Assembly (NCBI GenBank): GCA_964354225.1
Contig: CAYGZC010000337.1
Coordinates: 1 to 6,852 of the forward strand
Reading direction: 5' to 3'
Length of the DNA stretch: 6,852 nt
DNA from: CAYGZC01 sp964354225
Lineage (GTDB): Bacteria > Bacteroidota > Ignavibacteria > UBA10030 > SZUA-254
Shown here: piece after piece, positions 1 through 5,592 of the stretch
Numbering within the stretch: the first letter of the stretch is position 1
Layout: each line of letters starts with the position of its first letter
Translations under genes and position numbers: made by a program
The notes under the pieces: generated by a model
Database searches by the model: none
Told to the model about the DNA's origin: nothing
The model's input: the letters and a program-made list of their open reading frames with translations, nothing else

Positions 1-131
1 ACGTCTCTTGCAATCTCAAGTGCTTCAGTTACCGTTCTGCCCTGGGCAACAAGTCCTTGTACATCATCCGAAGTAGCGAGGTACAAATCTTCAGGAAGTT
101 TTTCGATGTGGATTTTGATAATGCGTTCCAT
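1..131 (-). CDS. hicB: HicB-family antitoxin, N-terminal part (cut by window edge)
   Basis: Reading the minus strand from the ATG at 131-129 gives an open frame of 43 codons that runs off the window. It begins MERIIKIHIEKLPEDLYLAT and continues through DDVQGLVAQGRTVTEALEIARD. An N-terminal beta-strand pair followed by a G-x-x-x-x-G-x-T-x-x-E-A-x-x-x-A-R-x pattern is typical of the HicB-like antitoxin fold, the partner of the HicA mRNA-interferase toxin. An in-frame TAG a few codons upstream supports this start; the nearby upstream ATG is out of frame. No hicA lies upstream within the window, so the toxin is either downstream, outside the window to the left (hicB-hicA order), or absent. Full-length solo HicB-like proteins are about 70-140 residues. 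The family call rests on the N-terminal pattern only; the DNA-binding tail that some members have would lie outside the window. Confidence 0.72.
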   Translation of the reverse strand, partial: MERIIKIHIEKLPEDLYLATSDDVQGLVAQGRTVTEALEIARD

Positions 132-204
132 GTCCGATCCATTCTATTCTAATAGGTATTGATAATCATCAAGAATAATGTAAGGAAAGATGAAAAGATA
201 AACA

Positions 205-222
205 ACTAAACTAATGTTTAGT
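205..222. repeat. 7-bp perfect hairpin, 4-nt loop
   Basis: ACTAAAC, then TAAT, then GTTTAGT form a perfect stem of 7 bp. It lies about 75 bp upstream of the antitoxin start. No T-tract follows on either strand, so it is not an obvious intrinsic terminator. HicB-type antitoxins can autoregulate by binding operator palindromes, so an operator is possible, but the AT-rich setting makes chance a real alternative. Confidence 0.35.
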
Positions 223-313
223 GTATACGACCAGAATTGTTTCCAAGATTATTTCAATAGTAGATAAAGATACTAAAATTTTATTTGATTTAAAATGAGG
301 TACTGTGATAGTT

Positions 314-337
314 TTTGGAGGTGGTTCGACCTCCAAA
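314..337. repeat. 9-bp perfect hairpin in the intergenic region
   Basis: TTTGGAGGT at 314-322 and ACCTCCAAA at 329-337 are exact reverse complements around the 6-nt loop GGTTCG. This is a GC-containing stem in otherwise AT-rich DNA. No run of T follows on either strand, which argues against a rho-independent terminator. Its place between two divergent genes suits an operator or a structured leader element. The function is unknown. Confidence 0.5.
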
Positions 338-378
338 CTGATTATGATAGTGGCATAGGCAATCCTATGAATTAAGTG

Positions 379-406
379 TGTCAAATAATCTTTACCCAAT
401 TTGACA
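379..406. repeat. 8-bp inverted repeat overlapping the putative promoter
   Basis: TGTCAAAT at 379-386 and ATTTGACA at 399-406 are exact reverse complements separated by 12 bp. The half-site centres are about 20 bp apart, roughly two helical turns, which suits binding by a dimeric regulator. The right arm contains the TTGACA/TTTG element of the candidate promoter, so a bound protein would be placed to block or modulate RNA polymerase. This is inferred from geometry only. Confidence 0.4.
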
Positions 407-431
407 TTCTAACAGTAAAATGTTAACTTTC
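400..431 (+). promoter_or_regulatory. Candidate promoter for the secreted-protein operon
   Basis: TTTG at 400-403 and TAACTTTC at 424-431 match the Bacteroidota-type promoter (-33 TTTG, about 20 bp, -7 TAnnTTTG) at all positions except the last G. The same upstream element can be read as a canonical sigma-70 -35 box, TTGACA at 401-406, but the matching -10 at 423-428 (TTAACT) is poor. Transcription would start near 436-440 and give a leader of about 70 nt before the ATG at 511. It is the best candidate by eye in the intergenic region and has not been tested. Confidence 0.35.
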
Positions 432-497
432 CAATTGAATAACCACCCAAAGGAGTACATATAAACGGATAATTTTTTAATCTAACAGTATCAAATT

Positions 498-504
498 AAA
501 GGAG
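498..504 (+). promoter_or_regulatory. Ribosome binding site of the first operon gene
   Basis: AAAGGAG lies 6 nt upstream of the ATG at 511 and fixes that start. Nearly the same site recurs before the second gene (1994-2000, 9-nt spacing) and the fourth gene (5056-5062, 8-nt spacing). The third gene has the weaker AGAAAGG at 3698-3704. The shared strong sites fit coordinated translation of the operon. Confidence 0.75.
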
Positions 505-510
505 TTCAAT

Positions 511-1992
511 ATGAAACAACAAATTCTAATTCTCTTGCTCTTCGCTCTCTGCTCTTTGCTCGCAGAAGCCCAAATCCCTCGCACGCTCTCGTACCAAGGC
601 GTGCTCACTGACAGCTCCGGTACACCAAGAGTAGATGCAAGCTACAACTTCACTTTCAGCTTGTATGATTCCGGAAGCGGAGGAGCAATGTTGTGGAATG
701 AAGCAAAATCGCTTGCCACCAAGCGTGGCTTGTTCTCAACTGCACTTGGTGATGCAACACCATTTCCCGACTCGCTCAAGTTTGACCGGCCGTACTGGTT
801 AAACATTTCAGTGAGTAGTATTGGTGAGCTTTCTCCTCGTGTGGCGTTGATGAGCGTTGGCTACAGCATGAATGCACTGAGAGCGGACACGGCAAAGTAT
901 GCGGAGGGGATGCAAAGTGCGAGAGATCTCATCCTCGGAAACAATATTAACGGTGAAAAATTTATTCTCCATACACGCTCTGGCAGTCACGGAGACTTTA
1001 TACAACTCACATGCGATAAGTCTGATGGCGAGTGGGATTTTGGAAAGGGTATCACCTTTCAGCGAAGTACCGGGAATATTGGTATTGGGACAACGAATCC
1101 AATATCGAAGCTTACCGTGTACAATACTGCCGCTGGTGGCCATATGGTTTTAGCGGCAGATGATAATAGTGCAGCAGACGAGACTCGTATTGACCTTGAC
1201 TTTCAAATCTCCAATACCGGACATACCGTTGGTCGAGTTGGTTCCTTTTACAAGGATTCTAGGGATGGTGGTTATGGCGGACTCCGGTTCTTCACCCGAA
1301 ATGCAGGTTCTTTGGCTGAGCGATTAAGGATCACAGAAATAGGAGACATCATCACAGGTCGAAACTTGAATGGGAGTAGATTTATTATTCATTCGAGAGG
1401 AAACACGAATGATTTTCTACAAATTACAGGAGATGATCCTTCAGGTAATTGGGAGTGGAACAAGGGGATAACATTTGTTAGGAGTTCTGGAAATGTTGGC
1501 ATAGGGACGTCGGCACCATCAGAGAGACTTGAAGTTGCCGGGAGAATAAAAACTCAAGTCCTCGAAATCACCGGCGGCTCTGACCTTGCCGAGCCGTTTG
1601 AAATGTCACACGAGCAAGTACTCGAGCCCGGCTCTGTCGTCATTATTGATGATGAACATCCAGGTCAACTCAAGCTCAGCGACCGTGCGTACGACAGACG
1701 AGTTGCTGGTGTCGTGAGCGGTGCTGGAGGCATCAAGCCCGGACTTACACTCAACCAAACAGAACTTACAAAGACAGGACAGAATGTTGCGTTGAGCGGT
1801 CGAGTATATGTGAAGGCAACTGTTTCCAATGGAGCAATATCGCCTGGGGATTTACTAACGACATCTGATATCCTTGGACTAGCAATGCGAGCCTCGGATG
1901 ATGCGATACGCCCCGGCATGACGATTGGCAAAGCGATGTCTTCACTCAATAAGGGTGAAGGGCTTGTGCTTGTGTTGGTGAATTTACAATAA
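511..1992 (+). CDS. Secreted fibre-like repeat protein A
   Basis: This 493-residue protein has a signal peptide (residues 1 to about 20, hydrophobic core LILLLFALCSLL, cleavage near EA-QIP). Residues 21-128 form an IPRTLSYQGVLTDSSGTP-type beta-sandwich-like domain, common at the N-terminus of bacterial surface proteins with tail-fibre-like bodies. The centre carries two related 64-65-residue modules (139-203 and 279-342), each ending in a GN(I/V)GIGT-x-x-P-x-x-x-L-x-V motif typical of long fibre proteins. Residues 348-493 are a compact C-terminal domain starting LEITGGSDLAEPF. It resembles the C-terminal processing or trimerisation domains of fibre proteins (a distant likeness to the G2-type GxDYAEYF motif), but no catalytic residues can be assigned. 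No T9SS sorting domain or S74 motif is visible. It is first in the operon, 17 nt before the next gene. The exact role is unknown; adhesin or structural surface fibre is inferred. Confidence 0.85.
   Translation: MKQQILILLLFALCSLLAEAQIPRTLSYQGVLTDSSGTPRVDASYNFTFSLYDSGSGGAMLWNEAKSLATKRGLFSTALGDATPFPDSLKFDRPYWLNISVSSIGELSPRVALMSVGYSMNALRADTAKYAEGMQSARDLILGNNINGEKFILHTRSGSHGDFIQLTCDKSDGEWDFGKGITFQRSTGNIGIGTTNPISKLTVYNTAAGGHMVLAADDNSAADETRIDLDFQISNTGHTVGRVGSFYKDSRDGGYGGLRFFTRNAGSLAERLRITEIGDIITGRNLNGSRFIIHSRGNTNDFLQITGDDPSGNWEWNKGITFVRSSGNVGIGTSAPSERLEVAGRIKTQVLEITGGSDLAEPFEMSHEQVLEPGSVVIIDDEHPGQLKLSDRAYDRRVAGVVSGAGGIKPGLTLNQTELTKTGQNVALSGRVYVKATVSNGAISPGDLLTTSDILGLAMRASDDAIRPGMTIGKAMSSLNKGEGLVLVLVNLQ
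925..1119 (+). repeat. Internal module A of fibre-like protein A (residues 139-203)
   Basis: The module runs from DLILGNNINGEKF to ISKLTV. It aligns with module B with a single one-residue gap and 33 identical positions of 64 by hand count. The conserved parts are NG-x-x-FI-x-H, DF-x-Q, W-x-x-x-KGITF-x-RS and the closing GNIGIGT. The repeat is clear in the protein but has drifted in the DNA, so the duplication is old. Confidence 0.75.
1345..1536 (+). repeat. Internal module B of fibre-like protein A (residues 279-342)
   Basis: This is the second copy of the module, from DIITGRNLNGSRF to SERLEV, separated from module A by 75 residues. That spacer (residues 204-278) contains a different segment ending in GLRFFTRN-x-x-x-x-AERLRI, a pattern often found before GNVGIG motifs in fibre proteins. 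Module B leads directly into the conserved C-terminal domain. Confidence 0.75.
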
Positions 1993-2009
1993 GAAAGGAG
2001 ATTAATATC

Positions 2010-3674
2010 ATGAGAACCACATTAAATATTGTCATAGCAGCTTGGGGTTTATTTTTCATTATGGGAGGCAGTTTTGTTTCAGCACAAGATAGAGACAATG
2101 ATGGGATCAATGATATCCTTGAACATAAACTGGCGATGAAGTTTGCACCAGCATGGAGGTTCAATGCTCGTAAGGATAATGATAATTCACAGCAGAATAA
2201 CAACGAAGTGGCGTACCCATCATCTGTAGAATGGTTCCATCGCGAAATAAAAGGAACAACAGGTAAATACCCGTACCTATTTTTCAGACACTCTGATATA
2301 CCGGGGGATACAAGTGCAGTCGAGATTACTGACATGGATCAGCTTTGTCGGATGCGTGACCCAAAGACAGGTGAAAGAGCTGATTCACGATACTGGGACA
2401 ATAAACGGGATTACCTTAGGATAAAAGGTTATCCGCAGGGTTTAGGTGGAGATCCCCAAAATTTTCCTACGTACTATCATTGTTCCATTCATCAAGAAGG
2501 TGGTGCAGCTGGTTCAATAGTCATTGAATATTATTTGTGGTTTCCTGATGATCGAACCGGTGAATACACTTTTCTTGGATATGAAGTGGGAAATCACCGC
2601 GGTGATTGGGAGAATATTGCTGTTGCAGTATCTGGAACCACTAATTTGGGCACACCTGATCTTAACGGTAGCGAAGGTTTATCAAGGGTGATCTACAACG
2701 GTCATATTACACCGGGGAAAATGGTTTGGTTTGGAGATCTTACTTTACGGATGACCGAGGGAACCCATCCTCAAGTCTTTGTCGCATGGGGTACACATGC
2801 CATGTATCCAGAACCTGGCGATTGGCATAACTGGAAAGGAGCTTGTGATCCTATCATAGGTATCTGTCCCTATGATGATTACTTCCATGGTAATGGTTTA
2901 GTTGTAAGGAGTTGGTATCCGAATCGAGAATTGATAAATCTTGGGGAGACAAACCAGCCTCTGGTTAGCTGGCTAAATTATAATGGTCTTTGGGGGCCAG
3001 ACGGTTCTGCATCTAGTGGAAGTCCCCCCAGTCCCCAGTATCGGGGTGAATGGGGTACCATTGGAAATGCAGGTGATTGGGCAACAATTAAAATGGCTTA
3101 CGCTGCCTGGTGGGAAGATCCAATAAATCTTGATGGTAGTATTATTTCTCCATATGGTTACGAATCAGAAGGATTCCCTTCTGTTGTCTTATTTAAAGAT
3201 GCTCACTGGAAAGGAGAAGACTTGAAAGTTAGTTGGCCGTCGTGTGCGAATATTGGGTTGATTGGAGGGGAAGTGTCATCTGCTTTGTTGCTGGGGGGGT
3301 ATCAGGTTAGATTGTATTCAGTAGATAATTGTATGGGGACGGAATTTTTCTTAACCCATTCATGTGAAGATTTTGGAACTCACTATAATCACGGCTTCAA
3401 TGATAAAGCAGAGTCAATGTATGGGCTAATTGGTCAATCACAATTATATGTGGACAAACTAAATAATGCTGGTTATCAGGATGGATTACAGAGTATCGGG
3501 CAACTTACAGGACCTTACTCGACTGTCGGTCGTGGTTTATTTCATGCATCACAGAATGCTACAATCAGCGTAACACCGGGAGATTATCAAGAGATCTTAA
3601 CGATTGATCAGAAAGTAACTATAAAAGCAACTACAACTAAAGGATCGGTAATAATTGGTAGATTCCCCGATTAA
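2010..3674 (+). CDS. Secreted VPS62-like (DUF946) protein with beta-gamma-crystallin segment
   Basis: This 554-residue protein has a signal peptide (1 to about 25, ending FVSA). A calcium-loop-like DRDNDGIND follows at 27-35. Residues of about 40-350 match the VPS62/DUF946 pattern: FAP-x-x-RF near 45, YPSSVEWF at 69-76, GDWEN at 198-202, HPQVFVAWGTHAMYP at 253-267, then DDYFHG and a late EWGTIGNAGDWA. Residues of about 390-473 resemble a beta-gamma-crystallin (VVLFKDAHWKGEDL, SSALLLGGYQVRLY, FNDKAESM). One calcium-binding motif is near-canonical (NDKAES) and the other is degenerate (GGEVSS). Residues 501-551 (PGDYQEILTIDQKVTIKA) look like the opening turns of a right-handed beta-helix, but the protein then ends. 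Seven cysteines in the mature part, including C279/C286 and C412/C441/C452, fit disulphides outside the cytoplasm. AAAGGAG at 1994-2000 supports the start. The biochemical function of bacterial VPS62-like domains is not established. Confidence 0.8.
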   Translation: MRTTLNIVIAAWGLFFIMGGSFVSAQDRDNDGINDILEHKLAMKFAPAWRFNARKDNDNSQQNNNEVAYPSSVEWFHREIKGTTGKYPYLFFRHSDIPGDTSAVEITDMDQLCRMRDPKTGERADSRYWDNKRDYLRIKGYPQGLGGDPQNFPTYYHCSIHQEGGAAGSIVIEYYLWFPDDRTGEYTFLGYEVGNHRGDWENIAVAVSGTTNLGTPDLNGSEGLSRVIYNGHITPGKMVWFGDLTLRMTEGTHPQVFVAWGTHAMYPEPGDWHNWKGACDPIIGICPYDDYFHGNGLVVRSWYPNRELINLGETNQPLVSWLNYNGLWGPDGSASSGSPPSPQYRGEWGTIGNAGDWATIKMAYAAWWEDPINLDGSIISPYGYESEGFPSVVLFKDAHWKGEDLKVSWPSCANIGLIGGEVSSALLLGGYQVRLYSVDNCMGTEFFLTHSCEDFGTHYNHGFNDKAESMYGLIGQSQLYVDKLNNAGYQDGLQSIGQLTGPYSTVGRGLFHASQNATISVTPGDYQEILTIDQKVTIKATTTKGSVIIGRFPD

Positions 3675-3712
3675 AAAATGTTTTGTTACAATTTTATAGA
3701 AAGGTCTTAGTC

Positions 3713-5053
3713 ATGAAAACAACAATACAGATTCTCATTCTCTTGGCTCTCTGCTCTGGACTGGCATTTTCTCAAATTCCCCGCACACTCTCGTACCAAG
3801 GTGTACTAACGGACAGTGCTGGTACACCAAGAGCAGATGCTAACTACAACTTCACTTTCAGTTTGTATGATTCCGGAAGTGGAGGCGTGCACTTGTGGAG
3901 CGAAGCGAAATCGCTCCAGACAAAGCTTGGATTGTTCTCCACTGCACTCGGTGATGTAACACCATTCCCAGACTCTTTGAAGTTCGACCGGCCGTACTGG
4001 TTGAGCATATACGTGGAGGGTATTGGCGAGCTTTCGCCTCGCATTCCACTGACGAGCGTTGGGTACAGCATGAATGCGCTGAGAGCAAATACCGCCGACG
4101 TTGCAGGAAACTTGCGTCCAACGGATAGCAATATAGCAATTGGCTATGACGATTATACACACGCGAGACTGACCTTGAGCTCACCACACGGAAATTGGTT
4201 GTGGCTTCGGCAGGAACTTAATGAAGGTGGTGGCGGTGGGTTCTTCTTTCATAATCCTTGGAAGAATGGTGATCCTGAAGAGCGAAATCGTTTGGAAGTG
4301 GCTTACAAGCCATCAAATGGAGACGAAATCTGGGAACAATTCGTTATACTGGGCCCTTCTGGGAATGTGGGAATCGGCGTTGGGAGTCCAAGTGCAAAGT
4401 TGGCAGTGGACACTCGTGGTGGAACTATGCCGAGCCTAAGGTTAGAACATCGAGGTTCTAACCTAATTGTGCGTCCCACAAGTGCAGGTGGAACATCCAC
4501 TATCGTCGAGAACACAAGTGGGGGTGATCTCGTTTTCAATCCAAGTTATGGTAATGTTGGTATTGGCACTTCTTCGCCAACTTCGAAACTTGATGTAAAC
4601 GGACGCACTAGAACCCAGGTTCTCGAAATCACCGGTGGCTCTGATCTCGCTGAGCCGTTTCCTGTCTCCGAGGAAAATCAATTGGAAGAAGGCAGTGTAG
4701 TCGTTATCGATGAATCAAATCCCGGTCATGTTACACTCAGTAGAGAACCATACGATAAAAAGGTTGCTGGTATTGTGAGCGGTGCGGGTGGCATCCAGCC
4801 GGGTCTCACACTAAAGCAAGAAGGATTGATGGAAGGAAATCAGAACATTGCGCTCAGTGGTCGTGTGTACGTGAAAGCTACTGCTTCCAATGGATCAATT
4901 AAGCCGGGTGACAGATTAGTGACATCAACAATACCCGGTCTTTGCATGAAAGCAACTGATCCTTCACGATGCGATGGCGCGGTGATCGGGAAGGCGATGT
5001 CTGCATTAGAATCGGGTGAGGGATTAGTCCTCGTTTTAGTTAACCTGCAATAA
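3713..5053 (+). CDS. Secreted fibre-like repeat protein B, paralogue of A
   Basis: The ATG at 3713 is chosen over an in-frame TTG at 3683 because AGAAAGG lies 8 nt before it and the product then begins directly with a signal peptide (MKTTIQILILLALCSGLAFS). The result is 446 residues. Residues 21-128 match protein A at 91 of 108 positions without gaps. Residues 301-446 match its last 146 residues without gaps at 98 positions (hand counts). The centre (about 129-300) is shorter and different. It has a GGGGGFFFHNPW stretch, two GNVGIG motifs (217-222 and 280-285) and a perfect palindrome in the DNA at 4439-4464. No T9SS sorting domain is visible. It begins 38 nt after the VPS62-like gene and ends 17 nt before the next gene. 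A surface fibre or adhesin role is inferred. Confidence 0.85.
   Translation: MKTTIQILILLALCSGLAFSQIPRTLSYQGVLTDSAGTPRADANYNFTFSLYDSGSGGVHLWSEAKSLQTKLGLFSTALGDVTPFPDSLKFDRPYWLSIYVEGIGELSPRIPLTSVGYSMNALRANTADVAGNLRPTDSNIAIGYDDYTHARLTLSSPHGNWLWLRQELNEGGGGGFFFHNPWKNGDPEERNRLEVAYKPSNGDEIWEQFVILGPSGNVGIGVGSPSAKLAVDTRGGTMPSLRLEHRGSNLIVRPTSAGGTSTIVENTSGGDLVFNPSYGNVGIGTSSPTSKLDVNGRTRTQVLEITGGSDLAEPFPVSEENQLEEGSVVVIDESNPGHVTLSREPYDKKVAGIVSGAGGIQPGLTLKQEGLMEGNQNIALSGRVYVKATASNGSIKPGDRLVTSTIPGLCMKATDPSRCDGAVIGKAMSALESGEGLVLVLVNLQ
4439..4464. repeat. 10-bp perfect hairpin inside the variable centre of fibre gene B
   Basis: AGGTTAGAAC at 4439-4448 and GTTCTAACCT at 4455-4464 are exact reverse complements around the loop ATCGAG. 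The DNA encodes part of the segment SLRLEHRGSNLIV, within the region that differs from paralogue A. A perfect 10-bp stem with a small loop is unusual inside a coding region and could affect translation or mark a recombination point. Chance cannot be excluded. Confidence 0.6.
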
Positions 5054-5070
5054 TGAAAGGAGAATTTACA

Positions 5071-5592
5071 ATGAAGACATTATCAATGCTAAGTCTCATG
5101 CTTCTACTTGTTATCTTGAATAATCAGGTCGTTTACTCTCAAAGTGTACAATGGTCAACCTTCTCATCAGGTGGTAATGTAAGCACAGTGTCTACAACTC
5201 AATTAGTTTCTACTATTGGACAACAGTTTGTCGGCTCAACGCAGAACGCTAATACTGCCATCGAATCAGGTTTCTTAGTACATGGTGCATTTGGTCCGAC
5301 AAATATCAATGAAGGAAAACAACTTCCGCAAAAATATTCGCTGTTTCAGAATTATCCGAATCCATTTAATCCGAGTACAACAGTCCATTTTGAGTTACCT
5401 AAAGAGTCATATGTAACTCTCAAGGTATACAACATGCTCGGGCAGGAAGTACTTACAGTGTTGGATAATGAGTTTGAAGCGGGAAGATATAATGTCAAGA
5501 TTGACGGAGCAAATATATCAAGTGGTTTATATTTCTATCGATTAGTCGCAGCAGATTTTATACAGACCAAGAAGATGATGCTTGTCAAGTGA
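5071..5592 (+). CDS. Small secreted protein with T9SS type A sorting domain
   Basis: The product has 173 residues when started at the ATG at 5071, 8 nt after AAAGGAG (5056-5062). An ATG at 5053 overlaps the previous stop codon and is in frame, but it lies before that ribosome binding site and would add six residues ahead of the signal peptide, so it is less likely. The signal peptide covers 1 to about 23 (MLLLVILNNQVVYS). Residues 24-80 form a short domain with the pattern TIGQQFVGSTQNANTAIESGF, often seen ahead of sorting domains in this group. Residues 84-173 are a complete T9SS C-terminal sorting domain: LPQKYSLFQNYPNPFNPST, VTLKVYNMLGQEV, LDNEFEAGRYNVKIDG, SSGLYFYRL and a final KKMMLVK. 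Family knowledge says this domain directs crossing of the outer membrane and is usually cleaved. With so small a passenger, the protein may serve as a surface-anchored or scaffold partner of the preceding proteins; that is inference. Confidence 0.9.
   Translation: MKTLSMLSLMLLLVILNNQVVYSQSVQWSTFSSGGNVSTVSTTQLVSTIGQQFVGSTQNANTAIESGFLVHGAFGPTNINEGKQLPQKYSLFQNYPNPFNPSTTVHFELPKESYVTLKVYNMLGQEVLTVLDNEFEAGRYNVKIDGANISSGLYFYRLVAADFIQTKKMMLVK

Larger units (their letters stand above)
132..510. other. AT-rich divergent intergenic region without a convincing gene
   Basis: This 379-bp stretch separates the minus-strand antitoxin gene from the plus-strand secreted-protein operon, so it should hold the promoters of both. 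A 62-codon minus-strand frame (399-211) exists but starts with TTG, lacks a clear ribosome binding site and shows no family pattern, so I treat it as chance. The region contains three short perfect dyads (205-222, 314-337, 379-406) and a candidate promoter (400-431), listed separately. A Shine-Dalgarno-like AAAGGAG also occurs at 449-455, but no start codon follows it at a suitable distance; it may be a vestige. Confidence 0.7.

Noticed and set aside
211..399. 62-codon minus-strand open frame in the intergenic region
   Set aside because: It starts with TTG, has no convincing ribosome binding site, resembles no family I know and runs through the hairpin and inverted repeat; chance in AT-rich DNA is more likely.
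925..1536. Duplicated modules as a diversity-generating retroelement template/variable pair or a CRISPR array
   Set aside because: There is no reverse transcriptase, no adenine-biased near-identical DNA pair and no short regular DNA repeat; the similarity is at protein level and old.
3293..3299. Run of seven G in the VPS62-like gene as a phase-variation tract
   Set aside because: Seven bases is short for a slippage switch, the frame is intact, and the run simply encodes Gly-Gly in the crystallin-like segment.
3683..3712. Ten-codon N-terminal extension of fibre gene B from a TTG start
   Set aside because: It would put MLQFYRKVLV before the signal peptide; the ATG at 3713 has a ribosome binding site and aligns exactly with the start of paralogue A.
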